NCBI RefSeq assembly: GCF_033170385.1
Contig: NZ_CP126170.1
Coordinates: 157,501-221,500, forward strand
Direction: 5' to 3'
DNA from: Xanthomonas rydalmerensis
Lineage (GTDB): Bacteria > Pseudomonadota > Gammaproteobacteria > Xanthomonadales > Xanthomonadaceae
DNA length: 64,000 bases
Position 1 is the first letter of the stretch; each line of letters opens with the position of its first letter. A program made the position numbers and the translations under genes. The notes under the pieces were generated by a model. That model did not search any database. It saw only the letters and a program-made list of their open reading frames with translations, and was not told where the DNA came from. Positions 1-11,249 of the stretch are shown one piece after another.

Positions 1-2368
<2,368 letters not shown>

Positions 2369-2525
2369 TATAACCTCAAGATGCTTCCTCATTAAGCATC
2401 CCTTAGCGCGACACACGTCGATCGCTCTCACTCGCTCGCTACATCACACCCTATGAGAGGCTGGCGCCCATGCCGTCCTCGGTCCAACAACCGAGTACCG
2501 TGCACGTGGCGACACTCCAACCGTC
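2369..2525 (+). other. 23S-5S internal transcribed spacer
   Basis: This is the short spacer of the rRNA operon. It contains a local inverted repeat (GATGCTT...AAGCATC, about 2380-2400) that could pair in the precursor and be part of processing. No tRNA is visible in it. Confidence 0.7.
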
Positions 2526-2643
2526 TCCCTGGTGAAATTAGCGCTGTGGAACCACCCGATCCCATCCCGAACTCGGAAGTGAAACGCAGCTGCGCCGATG
2601 GTAGTGTGGCTCAAGCCATGCGAGAGTAGGTCATCGCCAGGGG
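2526..2643 (+). rRNA. rrf: 5S ribosomal RNA
   Basis: The 5S rRNA of the same operon. The central signature ACCACCCGATCCCATCCCGA followed by ACTCGGAAGTGAAAC and the closing stem CTGGTGA...TCATCGCCAGG are characteristic. The ends are estimated from the closing stem and may shift by two or three bases. Confidence 0.95.
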
Positions 2644-2653
2644 CTTTACCCCA

Positions 2654-2686
2654 AATCCCCGTCCCAAAAGGACGGGGATTTTTTAT
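2654..2686 (+). terminator. Intrinsic terminator of the rRNA operon
   Basis: A perfect 11-bp stem (AATCCCCGTCC at 2654-2664 pairing with GGACGGGGATT at 2670-2680), a five-base loop and a run of T follow the 5S gene directly. This is a textbook Rho-independent terminator. Confidence 0.93.
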
Positions 2687-3340
2687 TGCGCGAGAAAAAA
2701 GCGATTGCGCGAAAAAAACTTCGATCCATGCGATTGCTGCGTCAGTCACGCGAACGCCGCCGCGTCGGCCGTAAACCACAGCACCAGCGGCGACCTCACG
2801 CCCTCTGCTGCGACCCTGATCCTGCGCCGATCATGCAACTGGCTTCCCTCGCTGCAACGGCATGACCGCGCCGTAGAATCGGCCCAACCGCCGGAGCCAC
2901 GCAGACCTGCACCCACCGGATACCTGCGACTGCCGCCGCCATCGTGGTCGCTGCCACGGTCACGTCGTCTTCTGCACCGTGCGTTTCACGGATCGCCCTG
3001 ATGGCGTTGTAAGGCAGCTGGCTCGCCTCGATGGCAAGCGCTGAACCAGTGGGATGCGCCGGCAGGGACGGATGCGGCAAGACATGCGACGGCATCCTGG
3101 GTGGCGGGTGCCGACAAGGGGCTCTGCGGCCTACCGAACAGATCGCCAGGGCCACCCGGATGCACAGCGCGACAGGCTGCCGGCTCAATTAAACAGCCTT
3201 GCTGCCCGGCACCAGGTCCCGTGCGATCAGCCGCCATTCAATCCCGTCCGAACGCCACTGCATCCGGCGGCGTCTCGCGTCCAGCCGGGCGCCCAGCGAG
3301 TCGGCGCCCGGCGCAACCGCGGCGCCACGAGGGGGCCGCG
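2687..3340. other. Intergenic region without a convincing gene
   Basis: About 650 bases between the rRNA terminator and the alginate-lyase-like gene. The first part holds an imperfect direct repeat (ATTGCGCGAGAAAAAAGCG at 2686-2704, then ATTGCGCGAAAAAAACTTCG). The rest is GC-rich with open frames on both strands, none of which has a ribosome binding site or a recognisable protein family. Confidence 0.5.
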
Positions 3341-4441
3341 CTACCGTGCCTTGTCCGGCAACAGGCTGATCCCCAAACGCCAGGACGATGTGCCGTGGCC
3401 GAGTTGTTGGGCCAGGCGCGCGCAGGCTGGATCGTAGGCCGCCGCAAGCACCAGCAACGGTACCGCGCCCTCCGCTGCGTACGGCGCACCGATTACGTGG
3501 CCGGCTTCGCCGTTGTCCGAGCGCGCCTTGTCGAAGGGCACCTGGCTGCCGACGAACTCGGCATGGCTGCGTTCGCCGCGCAGATACGGCAGCAGCCAGT
3601 CGACGCTGCGCGCCAGCGATGCGCCGTTCGGCGCGCGCCAATGGTACAGATCCTCGCCGCGTTCGGAGAACAGCAGCGCCAGCGTCACCAGCGGGCGCAG
3701 GTCGTAGACGTGATAGGACAGCGCATCGCGCTCGACGAAATCGATGCTGCGGCCGTCGGGCAGCAGATTGTCGGCGATCTGTTGGCGAAAGCCGGTGCGG
3801 GCGTAGTCCAGCAAGCGGGTGTCGTCGAGCGCGGCGCCGATCATGCCTACGGTCTTCAGGCGGTGACTGTGCCAGTTGTTGGTGGCGGTCTTGCGCTTGA
3901 GATCGCGCGAGCCGATTTCGGCGTCGGCGATCTTTCGCATCCACGCGTCGATGGCGCGGCGTTGCGCGTCCGGCAGCGCCGGGCGGACGATGCGGTAGGC
4001 GAAGATCGCCGGTTCCAGCCCGGTCTCGTCGATCGGGTTGCCGTTGGGCACGTTGCGCGCGGCCCATTGCGCAAGTTGGTCGCCCGCGGCCAGCGCGTCT
4101 GCGCGCTCGCCCTGCAAGGCGAAGCGCAGGGCCAGTGCCTGGATGCGTGCCATATCGCCGAGGCTGGCTTCGGTCGCCGCCTTCACCGGATCGCCATGCA
4201 GGCGGCCGCCGGTGCTCAGGTTGTCGAGCGGATGCGCGCCCTGTGCGCGTGCCGTATCGGCTAGCCGGGTCTGCGTCGCCTCGACCTCGCGCCAGGTTGG
4301 GTCGGTTGCTGCTGACGCATGCAACTGTTGCCATTGTGCTGTGGTCGGCCAAAGCCGCTGTACTGCAGCGGCCGGAGTGCTGTGCGTCAGCGAGAGTCCG
4401 GCAAGCACCATGCCGAGCATGGCGTGCGATGAGCGAGGCAT
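3341..4441 (-). CDS. Secreted alginate-lyase-like protein (PL5 fold)
   Basis: The 366-residue product starts with a signal peptide (residues 1-26, ending PAAA) and is then a helical alpha/alpha-toroid protein. The motif TNNWHSHR at 187-194 matches the catalytic Asn-His segment of family PL5 alginate lyases (AlgL and Sphingomonas A1-III). RDALSYHVYDL at 238-248 matches the downstream Arg...Tyr segment that completes the active site. The family depolymerises mannuronate-rich alginate by beta-elimination in the periplasm. The start at 4441 was chosen over an upstream ATG at 4471 because GGAG lies six bases before it and the signal peptide follows. No alginate biosynthesis genes are nearby, so it may act on an external substrate. 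Substrate is inferred from the family only. Confidence 0.82.
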   Translation of the reverse strand: MPRSSHAMLGMVLAGLSLTHSTPAAAVQRLWPTTAQWQQLHASAATDPTWREVEATQTRLADTARAQGAHPLDNLSTGGRLHGDPVKAATEASLGDMARIQALALRFALQGERADALAAGDQLAQWAARNVPNGNPIDETGLEPAIFAYRIVRPALPDAQRRAIDAWMRKIADAEIGSRDLKRKTATNNWHSHRLKTVGMIGAALDDTRLLDYARTGFRQQIADNLLPDGRSIDFVERDALSYHVYDLRPLVTLALLFSERGEDLYHWRAPNGASLARSVDWLLPYLRGERSHAEFVGSQVPFDKARSDNGEAGHVIGAPYAAEGAVPLLVLAAAYDPACARLAQQLGHGTSSWRLGISLLPDKAR

Positions 4442-5124
4442 GGCGATCTCCAGAGCCAGGTGCGCGAGCATTGTCGGGCGACTGTAGGCGCCGTGCGGTG
4501 AATGGGGGATGGCCCGGGTGCGGGAGCACGGTGGTCAGCATGCTCGCCGGTTCGTGTATGGCGATTGGGCGTATCGGCGCCAGCGCGGCGTCATGCGCGC
4601 CAGGCTGCTTTCTCCCGATCTGAGGCGGCGTGCGCCGAATCGTTGTGGCGGCGACATGCGTGCCGTTACGCGGTGTGAGGGCACGGAGCAGCAGTGGCTT
4701 CAGTCTAGGCGTGCCTGCCCTGTCAGGCCCGCCCGAAGCCGCTCCATGACCGGATCGCCCCGATGAGGCGTGCTGATCGCCTTCTCGGCTGCCGGCTGTC
4801 GGCTGCCGAGAAGGTGACGTCATGCTGGATCACCACGTCGTTTGTGGGGCATCGCCGCATGGGCACGATGGCCATTGAATGACTGGCAAGGCGCCAAGCC
4901 TCGCATCGTCCGCCAGCGAGGGCGCTTCGCGCTCCGTACCCTCACCCCAACCCCTCTCCCGATGGGAGAGGGGCTTTCGCGTTCCGTTCTCTTCCCGGGA
5001 CCGCGGCCCTTTTCGGGGAGGCCCCGAAAGGGCGGATGAGGGGGCGGGCGATGTCTCGTTCGATGTTCCGTTGCGTCGATGTGCCCGATCACCAGCATCC
5101 ATTCACCCTCTGCAACGCACCGCC
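4442..5124. other. Intergenic region with a palindromic repeat element
   Basis: About 680 bases between two minus-strand genes. The right part (4938-5045) is a copy of the ACCCTCACCCC...GGATGAGGG repeat listed separately. The left part has no gene with a ribosome binding site or recognisable family, although long GC-driven open frames cross it. Confidence 0.5.
4938..5045. repeat. Intergenic palindromic repeat, family ACCCTCACCCC...GGATGAGGG, copy 1
   Basis: The left end carries ACCCTCACCCCAACCCCTCT; a perfect 10-bp hairpin CCCCTCTCCC-gat-GGGAGAGGGG lies at 4951-4973. A second hairpin (GCCCTTTTCGGGG paired with CCCCGAAAGGGC) precedes the closing GGATGAGGGGG. The same layout occurs at 21856-21950, as a half copy at 22018-22058, and in reverse orientation at 56626-56718. 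Confidence 0.8.
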
Positions 5125-6480
5125 CTACCGGGCCCGATCCAGCAACCAGAGTTCGACGCGCTCGTTGCGTGCCTTGGCCTCCGCGTCCTCGCCGCCGACC
5201 AGCGGACGCAGCGCGCCGAGGCCGCGGACGCGTTCTACCGCGACGCCACGTTGCACCAGGTACGCGGCGACGACGTCGGCGCGGTCGTTGCTGGCGATGG
5301 TCGGGTACAGGCGGTTGGCGCTGTCGGGTGTGGCGAAGCCGATCACCGCCAGGGCGCGGCCATGCATTGCCGGCTGTTGCATGAAGGCGACCAGCCGGTC
5401 CAGGTCCTGGGCGCTGCGCGCTTCGTACATCCCATTGAGCGACTGCAGGCTGAAACGCAGCGTGGTGGTCAGGCGCCGGGCGCCGGTGCTTGCCTGGCCA
5501 TAGGCAGCGTCCGCGCGGGCAGCAGCGGTCCCGGTTTGTAGCGTGGCCGGATCCACGTCGATCGCCAGGGAGATCGGGCCGAGCCGACGCACCAGCTGTT
5601 GCGCCTGGGGTCCGATCGCATACAGGGCCAGGCTGCGGCCGAGCGCCGACATCATCTGGCCGCCATACAGGCTGTAGCGCTGGACCAGCGGATAGTCCTC
5701 GCCGCGCACTGCGGCCGCGCTCGGGGCCACGGCGGCACCGCCGTCGGCGATGGCCAGCGCTCGCGTGCCGGCCGGCACCGACGTGGTCAGTCCGACGATC
5801 GCCAGTGCCTCGGGATGGCCGACGACGGCGCGTGCAGCCTCGGTCAGGTCGGCATGCACGACATCTCCCGGCGCGCGCAGCGCGGGCAGCGCCAGACGTT
5901 CGCGCAGGAAGTCGTCGAGCCCGCCGGGCGTGGCGCGACGATGCAGCGCGATCGGCAGGTCTGCGCCGCCGACTTGCGACCAACGGGGCGCGCGTCCACT
6001 CAGGATGTCGCGCAATTGCGCCACGCTCAGCGTGGCGATGGGGTTGTCGGCGGCGACCAGGACCCGCGCACCGTCCAGGGCCACGACGAACTGCTGGTCG
6101 GGCGAGGCGAGGTCGCCGAGCTGCCAGGCGGCCTCGCGCTCGCGCGCGTCGGGCTGGCGCGCCAGCATCGCCAGCTCGGCATCACCATGCACGAGGTCGG
6201 CGATGCCGGCGGCCGAGCCGGTGCCAGCGATCTCGACCACCAGCGGCGCATCGTCGCGCACCGCGGCGATCTCCAGCGTGGTCGCATCGACGCGACGACG
6301 TTGCAGTTGCCGGTAGCCCATGCTCTGCAGCCAGGATTCCACCAGCGCCGGCATCAGCCGCGCGCCGAGGCTGTTGGAGCCGTGCACGCGCAGGCGCTCG
6401 GCCGGTTGCGCAGACGCGGATGGAAGCGCGCACAGCGTGGCCGCGCCGAGCAGCAGCAGGCGCAGGGTGAAACGCAACAT
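5125..6480 (-). CDS. Periplasmic phosphate-binding-like (PstS-type) protein fused to an OmpA-like domain
   Basis: The 451-residue product has a signal peptide (1-24, ending PSASA), then a substrate-binding domain of the PstS type beginning LRVHGSNSLGARLMPAL. The segment TGSAAGIADLVHGDAELAML follows the usual pattern of phosphate-binding proteins. From about residue 345 the chain turns into an OmpA-C-like peptidoglycan-associating module, ending with the typical ARNERVELWLL. PstS proteins normally lack such a domain, so this looks like a binding protein tethered to the cell wall. A GGGGGA stretch about ten bases before the ATG serves as ribosome binding site. No pst transporter genes are adjacent, so a role in uptake is uncertain; sensing or phosphate/oxyanion capture is equally possible. 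Confidence 0.8.
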   Translation of the reverse strand: MLRFTLRLLLLGAATLCALPSASAQPAERLRVHGSNSLGARLMPALVESWLQSMGYRQLQRRRVDATTLEIAAVRDDAPLVVEIAGTGSAAGIADLVHGDAELAMLARQPDAREREAAWQLGDLASPDQQFVVALDGARVLVAADNPIATLSVAQLRDILSGRAPRWSQVGGADLPIALHRRATPGGLDDFLRERLALPALRAPGDVVHADLTEAARAVVGHPEALAIVGLTTSVPAGTRALAIADGGAAVAPSAAAVRGEDYPLVQRYSLYGGQMMSALGRSLALYAIGPQAQQLVRRLGPISLAIDVDPATLQTGTAAARADAAYGQASTGARRLTTTLRFSLQSLNGMYEARSAQDLDRLVAFMQQPAMHGRALAVIGFATPDSANRLYPTIASNDRADVVAAYLVQRGVAVERVRGLGALRPLVGGEDAEAKARNERVELWLLDRAR

Positions 6481-6634
6481 GGGATCCCCCCTGGGATCTG
6501 GACAGGCGCGGCAGTGTTGGCGATCGGCGTGACATCGCGGTGACTGTGCGCGCGGTCACGCACGACAACGCGGCGTCACGGCGTGACCTGTCGGCGGTCC
6601 GCGCGTGCTGCGATCGCGCGGGACCGGAGGAACG

Positions 6635-7510
6635 TCAGGCAGACGCGAGGCGGCGGTCGGCGGCTTGCGCCCAGCGTGCGGCGATCGCCGGCGAGGTGAT
6701 GCACACGGCGCTGTCGGTGACCGTGGTCACCGCGCGCTCCAGCAACTGGATATCGGCTTCGTGCTGGCGCGCGACATGCGGATCCTCGAAGAAGATCGCG
6801 CGGTGGCAGCGCCGTTCCAGCACGCGATCGGCGATCTGCGCGTCGCCGCCCATCGGGCCGCTCTGGTAGCGGTGCACCCAGGGCTGGCCCTGCGGCCAGC
6901 CGCGGCTCCAGGCCAGTTCGTTGAGCCGCTGTCCGGTGGTGCCGGTGGCCACGCGCTCGGCGAAGCGCGACAGCAGATCGAAATGTTCGCTGGCGAAGGC
7001 CAGCATCTGCGGCTTCATCGCATCGTGCGCGATCAGCGCCAGGGTCTGCCGTTGCAGCGCGTACAGATCGTTGGCGCGGCGGTCCGGAGCCAGCGCAGCG
7101 TGGATGCGTTCCATCTCCACCCAGTCGCGGGCGCTGGCCACGGTGGAGATGAACGGCTTGCCGTGGATCACGCACTGGCGTTTGAGTGCGATCGCCTCAG
7201 GAAAGATCGAGGACGGGTCGACCGGATCGATCAGGTAGATCGCGCCGTCGAGGGTGCGCTCGGCGCCTTCCAGGCCCACGACTTCGGCCACCAGCTTCAT
7301 CAGTCCGCCCTCGCGGCCGAACGGGTAGCGCTTGAGGCCGGCATAGCCGTGCAACAACCCGGCACGCACGATCGCCTCGTGGGTGCGGCCGACCGCATGC
7401 AGGCCGAGCTGCAGCTCGCGGATGCCGGCCTCGCTGGCATGCAGCCAGCGGAACAGCGCGGCATCCTTGCCCTGGTGGTGCAGTCGGTTGGCGGCCAGGC
7501 CCAGGCGCAT
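6635..7510 (-). CDS. Tandem methylglyoxal-synthase-like protein, C-terminal domain apparently active
   Basis: Methylglyoxal synthase converts dihydroxyacetone phosphate to methylglyoxal and phosphate. The usual enzyme is about 150 residues; this protein has 291 and contains two copies. The C-terminal copy (about 155-285) keeps the known functional residues of E. coli MgsA: AHD with H162, K166, the phosphate loop TGTTG (189-193), PMGGD with D223, and H250/D253 in RQHEADIQ. The N-terminal copy (about 1-135) keeps the layout (GLAANR, HAVGRTH, YPFGREGG, YLIDPVDP) but has lost the GGD aspartate and the second catalytic aspartate, so it is probably structural or regulatory. The ribosome binding site is weak. 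It could bypass glycolysis under phosphate limitation, as MgsA does elsewhere. Confidence 0.82.
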   Translation of the reverse strand: MRLGLAANRLHHQGKDAALFRWLHASEAGIRELQLGLHAVGRTHEAIVRAGLLHGYAGLKRYPFGREGGLMKLVAEVVGLEGAERTLDGAIYLIDPVDPSSIFPEAIALKRQCVIHGKPFISTVASARDWVEMERIHAALAPDRRANDLYALQRQTLALIAHDAMKPQMLAFASEHFDLLSRFAERVATGTTGQRLNELAWSRGWPQGQPWVHRYQSGPMGGDAQIADRVLERRCHRAIFFEDPHVARQHEADIQLLERAVTTVTDSAVCITSPAIAARWAQAADRRLASA

Positions 7511-7617
7511 GCGTCGATCCGTGCGGGAAAGGTGCGACAGTCTGCGCCCGATCGCGGCGCAGACTCAATCGCGATGCGATCGCCGTGCCGCCGCCGCCGA
7601 TCGCGGCCCCGCTGGTG

Positions 7618-8673
7618 TCATTGCGTGACCTGCTGCGCACGTACCGCCAGCACGTCCATCTGCGGCTTGTCGGCGCCGCTCTTGTCCGGCTGCAGGTTGA
7701 ATGCATAGTCGCTGCGCCACCAGGCGCCGCCGGCCCAGGCGGTCCAGCCCAGCCATACGTCGCCGTTGGCGTGGATGTAGTCGAGCATGGTGTCGAGTGC
7801 GGCCAGGCAGGTGGCGTCGCTGCTGCCGCCGAACTCGCCGAGGAACCCGCGATAGCCGTTGGCGCGCAACCACTGGGTGAACCCCTGCAGACGGTCCGCG
7901 CCGATGCTGCTGCCGACGCAGGCGGCGCTGGTGCCGGAGGAGTCGGGATCCAGGTACTGGTGCACTTCGAACGCCAGGTTGTCGGCGGGGTCGTGCACCG
8001 CCAGCAAGGCCTGCGCGTTGGACACGCCGTACCAGGTGCTGTTCCAACTGTGCGCGCCACTGAAGGCCGTGCCGGGCACAAGGATCAAATTGTCGGCGCC
8101 GGTGGCGCGGATCGCGTCGATCGACGCCTGTGCGATGCCGGCCCAATCGCCCGAAGCGAGGCCGTTGGGTTCGTTCATCAGCCCGAACACCACGCTGGCG
8201 TCGTTGCCGAAGACCAGCGACAGGCGCCGCCACAGATCGGCCAGCGCTGCCGCCGGGACCGCGTCGCCGCCGATGCGTACGCCGTCGTACTTGGCGTAGT
8301 TGTGCACGTCCAGGATCAGCTGCAGGTCGTAGCGCTTGGCGCGTTCGACCGCGGTGCGCAGGGCGTCGAGCTGCACGGGGTCGAGCGGGCCATTGGCCAG
8401 CGGCTGCAGCCGCTCCCACAGGAACGGCAGGCGCACGATGTTCATGCCCTGCGCGGCGGTGTACGCATAGTCGGCGTCGGTGGGATACACATAGTCCTTG
8501 AACAGCACGCCGGGCTTCTTCGCCGAATTGAACTCGGCACCGGCCAGGTTGATGCCGGCATAGCGCAGCGTCTGCTGCGCGTGGGCGAATGGCACGCAAG
8601 CGGCCATGAGCAGGCATAGCGCGGCGCGACGCCGCCATTGCGAGGAACGGGAAACGTGGTCGATGCGTGGCAT
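7618..8673 (-). CDS. Secreted GH5 endoglucanase, copy A
   Basis: A 351-residue glycoside hydrolase family 5 protein that should cut beta-1,4-glucan in cellulose outside the cell. The signal peptide covers residues 1-32 (ending FAHA). GH5 landmarks follow: RLPFLWERLQ (81-90), DVHNYAKYDG (122-131), the acid/base glutamate E168 in GLMNEPNG, HSWN around 209, HQYLD around 238, and the nucleophile E280 in FLGEFG. The start at 8673 is supported by AAGGA eight bases upstream; an open frame extends further but lacks a signal. There is no carbohydrate-binding module or Pro-Thr linker. It is the last of three paralogues in tandem, each with its own ribosome binding site. Confidence 0.93.
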   Translation of the reverse strand: MPRIDHVSRSSQWRRRAALCLLMAACVPFAHAQQTLRYAGINLAGAEFNSAKKPGVLFKDYVYPTDADYAYTAAQGMNIVRLPFLWERLQPLANGPLDPVQLDALRTAVERAKRYDLQLILDVHNYAKYDGVRIGGDAVPAAALADLWRRLSLVFGNDASVVFGLMNEPNGLASGDWAGIAQASIDAIRATGADNLILVPGTAFSGAHSWNSTWYGVSNAQALLAVHDPADNLAFEVHQYLDPDSSGTSAACVGSSIGADRLQGFTQWLRANGYRGFLGEFGGSSDATCLAALDTMLDYIHANGDVWLGWTAWAGGAWWRSDYAFNLQPDKSGADKPQMDVLAVRAQQVTQ

Positions 8674-8875
8674 GACGGATCCTTCGTGGGGAAGAGCGAC
8701 AGGCGCCGCCGCGATGCGGCGTGCGCGGCCATCGCACACCGCTGCAACCGCCATGCCAGAGCGATCGTGGTCATCAGGAAAGTGCGACGCATTGCACGTC
8801 GCACGTCATGTGCCGGTGCGCGCGACGCTGTCGCGTGGGTCGTCGGATGCGTTCGTCGTTGCGCCGGCGCCGCGC

Positions 8876-9928
8876 TCAGCGTGTGATGCGCTGCGCCCAG
8901 GGCGCGAGGATCGTCATCTGCGGACGGTCATGGCCGTCGGCGTCGGGCTGCACGTTGAACGGATAGTCGGCGCGCCACCAGGCGCCGCCGGCCCAATAGC
9001 TCCAGCCCAGCCACAGCGTCGGATGCTGCGCGATGTCGGCGAGCATGCCGTCCAGCGCGCGGCGGCAGACGGGATTGTCGGCGGCGGCGAATTCGCCGAG
9101 AAAACCGAGATGACCGGTCTGCTGCAGCCAGCCGGTGAAGGCGCGCAGGCGTTCGGCGCCGATGCCCGCGCTCACGCAGACCGGGCTGGTGCCGCTGGAA
9201 TCGGCGTCCAGGTACTGGTGCACTTCGATCGCCACGCGTTGCAGCGGGTCGCGCAGCGTGGCCAGCGCATCGGCGTTGGAGGCGCCGGCCACCGGCGTGT
9301 ACCAGCTATGCGCGCCGGTCCACAGTGCGCCCGGCACCAGGATCAGGTTGCTGGCGCCGGTGCCGCGGATCGCATCGACGGCGGCCTGCGCCACGGTGGC
9401 CCACGCGGCCGGGGTGATGCCGTGCGGCTCGTTCATCAACCCGAAGACCACTGCATTGTCGCTGCCGTAGGCGCGCGCCAGACGCTGCCACAGGTCGACG
9501 AAGGCGGCGACCGGCAGACCGGTGCTGCCGATGAGGCGGCCGTCGTAGCGCGCGTAGTTGTGGATGTCCACGATCACGTACATGCCCTGCGCCTTGGCCT
9601 GCTGCACGGCGTCGTCGATCAGCGCCAGTTGCGCGGCGTCGAGCGGACCGCGCGGTTGCGGCTGCAGGCGTTCCCAGCGCACCGGCAGGCGCAGCAGGTT
9701 CATGCCCTTGCCGGCGAAATAGGTGTAGTCGCTGCTGCGCGGATAGGTGTAGTCGACACCGACGATGCCGGGGATCTTCGACGGCGCGATCTCCGCGCCG
9801 GACAGGTTGACGCCGGCGAAGCGCAGCGCCTCCTGTGCGTGCAGCGACGCCAGCGGAACGGACAGGCAAAGCAGCAATGCGGCACGCGATACGTGCCGCG
9901 AACGCCACCGCAAGGTGCGCGCGATCAT
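8876..9928 (-). CDS. Secreted GH5 endoglucanase, copy B
   Basis: A 350-residue GH5 paralogue of its two neighbours. It has a signal peptide (1-31, ending SLHA), RLPVRWERLQ (80-89), DIHNYARYDG (121-130), acid/base E167 in GLMNEPHG and nucleophile E279 in FLGEFA. AGGAG lies at normal spacing before the ATG at 9928. It diverges most from the other two: an NSGKKPG-type segment near residue 50 is replaced by APSKIPG, and the residue after NEP is His, so its substrate preference may differ. It carries no binding module. The 202-base gap to copy A and 262-base gap to copy C are large enough for separate promoters. Confidence 0.92.
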   Translation of the reverse strand: MIARTLRWRSRHVSRAALLLCLSVPLASLHAQEALRFAGVNLSGAEIAPSKIPGIVGVDYTYPRSSDYTYFAGKGMNLLRLPVRWERLQPQPRGPLDAAQLALIDDAVQQAKAQGMYVIVDIHNYARYDGRLIGSTGLPVAAFVDLWQRLARAYGSDNAVVFGLMNEPHGITPAAWATVAQAAVDAIRGTGASNLILVPGALWTGAHSWYTPVAGASNADALATLRDPLQRVAIEVHQYLDADSSGTSPVCVSAGIGAERLRAFTGWLQQTGHLGFLGEFAAADNPVCRRALDGMLADIAQHPTLWLGWSYWAGGAWWRADYPFNVQPDADGHDRPQMTILAPWAQRITR

Positions 9929-10190
9929 GGTGGGTCTCCTTCGGCATCAGAGGGGGAACCCGGCCGAGGGAGATGCCAGGCCGGGCTGATGACTACGGTG
10001 TGCGGACACCGTAGTGCATTGCCGAGGACGAGGCGATGCCTTGCATGCGCGCATGCATGGATCTGTGCGGCTATTGGCAGCGCGAACCGGTACTGGATCG
10101 CGCTGCACCATGCGTGCAGCGCGAACGCCAGTGCGCCGTGCTGCGGTGATACGCGAAGTGTTGCCGGCATGCGGCGCCGGCAACGGCGGC

Positions 10191-11249
10191 TCACTTCTTG
10201 CCGGTGATCTCGCGGGCGTACTTGGACAGGATCGCCATCTGCGGCTTTTCGCTGCCGTCCTTGCCGGGCTGCACATTGAACGGATAGTCGGGCTTCCACC
10301 ACGCGCCGGCCGCCCACCAGGTCCAACCCAGGATCACGTCGTCGTTCTTCTGCATGTAGCTGAGCATGTTCTCCAGCGCCTGGTTGCAGGTGGGCGTGTT
10401 GGCGGTGGCGAACTCGCCGATGAAGCCGACCTTCTTGTTTTCGCGCAGCCAGCTGACGAACCCGGCCAGCTTCTCGGCGCCAGCGGTGGCGCTGACGCAC
10501 TCGCCCTTGGTGCCGCTGTTGTCGCGGTCCAGGTACTGGTGCGCTTCGAACGCCATGCGGTTGCGCGGATCCTTGAGCGGCTGCAGCGCCACTGCGTTGG
10601 ATGTGCCGTAGGACGTGCTGCGCCAGCTGTGCGCGCCGGTGTAGGCGGTGCCCGGCACCAGGATCAGATTGTTGGCGCCGGCCTTGCGGATGGCGTCGAT
10701 CGCCGCCTGCGCCGCGCTGGCCCAGTCGGTCGAGGACACCGCGTTGGGCTCGTTCATCAGCCCGAAGATGACGTTGTCGTCGCCCTTGAACTCTTTGGCC
10801 AAGCGCCGCCACAGATCGGCGAACACCGCGTCCGGGGCGCCCTCGCTGCCGACCAGCGCGCCGTTGTACTTGGCGTAGTTGTGCGGATCCAGGATCAGGT
10901 ACAGGTGGTTGGCCTTGGCCTGCTCCACCGACTTCTTCAACAACGCCAGTTGCGCCGGGTCGAACTCGCCCTTGGCGGTGGGCTGCAGGCGCTCCCACAG
11001 GAACGGCAGGCGGATGGTGTTCATGCCCTTGCTGGCGAAGTAGCTGTAGTCGGTCGCCGTCGGGTAGGTGTAGTCCTTGTACAGCACGCCCGGTTTCTTG
11101 CCGGAGTTGAACTCGGCGCCGGACAGGTTGACGCCGGCGTACTTGAGCACGCTGCGGCCTTCGGCGGCGGCGTTGCAGGCGACGGTGGCGAGCAGCAGCG
11201 CCAGCGGCAGGGAACGCCAGCGCAGGGAACACGACGAGGAAAGCGACAT
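10191..11249 (-). CDS. Secreted GH5 endoglucanase, copy C
   Basis: A 352-residue GH5 endoglucanase resembling the catalytic domain of Xanthomonas campestris EngXCA. The signal peptide (1-29, ending NAAA) is followed by the mature start EGRSVLKYAGVNLSGAEF. RLPFLWERLQ (80-89), DPHNYAKYNG (121-130), E167 in GLMNEPNA and E279 in FIGEFATANTP are the expected active-site segments. The start at 11249 has AGGAA upstream and begins a proper signal peptide, unlike the longer frame that reaches 11378. The protein stops after the catalytic domain; EngXCA has an additional linker and cellulose-binding module that are absent here. It is the promoter-proximal member of the three. Confidence 0.93.
   Translation of the reverse strand: MSLSSSCSLRWRSLPLALLLATVACNAAAEGRSVLKYAGVNLSGAEFNSGKKPGVLYKDYTYPTATDYSYFASKGMNTIRLPFLWERLQPTAKGEFDPAQLALLKKSVEQAKANHLYLILDPHNYAKYNGALVGSEGAPDAVFADLWRRLAKEFKGDDNVIFGLMNEPNAVSSTDWASAAQAAIDAIRKAGANNLILVPGTAYTGAHSWRSTSYGTSNAVALQPLKDPRNRMAFEAHQYLDRDNSGTKGECVSATAGAEKLAGFVSWLRENKKVGFIGEFATANTPTCNQALENMLSYMQKNDDVILGWTWWAAGAWWKPDYPFNVQPGKDGSEKPQMAILSKYAREITGKK

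Noticed and set aside
2705..3237. Small genes in the gap after the rRNA operon
   Set aside because: Open on both strands, no ribosome binding site, no recognisable product.
3189..4823. A 544-residue minus-strand frame and a 387-residue plus-strand frame over the alginate-lyase-like gene
   Set aside because: Both are Arg/Pro/Ala-rich shadows caused by high GC; only the 3341-4441 frame has a signal peptide, ribosome binding site and active-site motifs.
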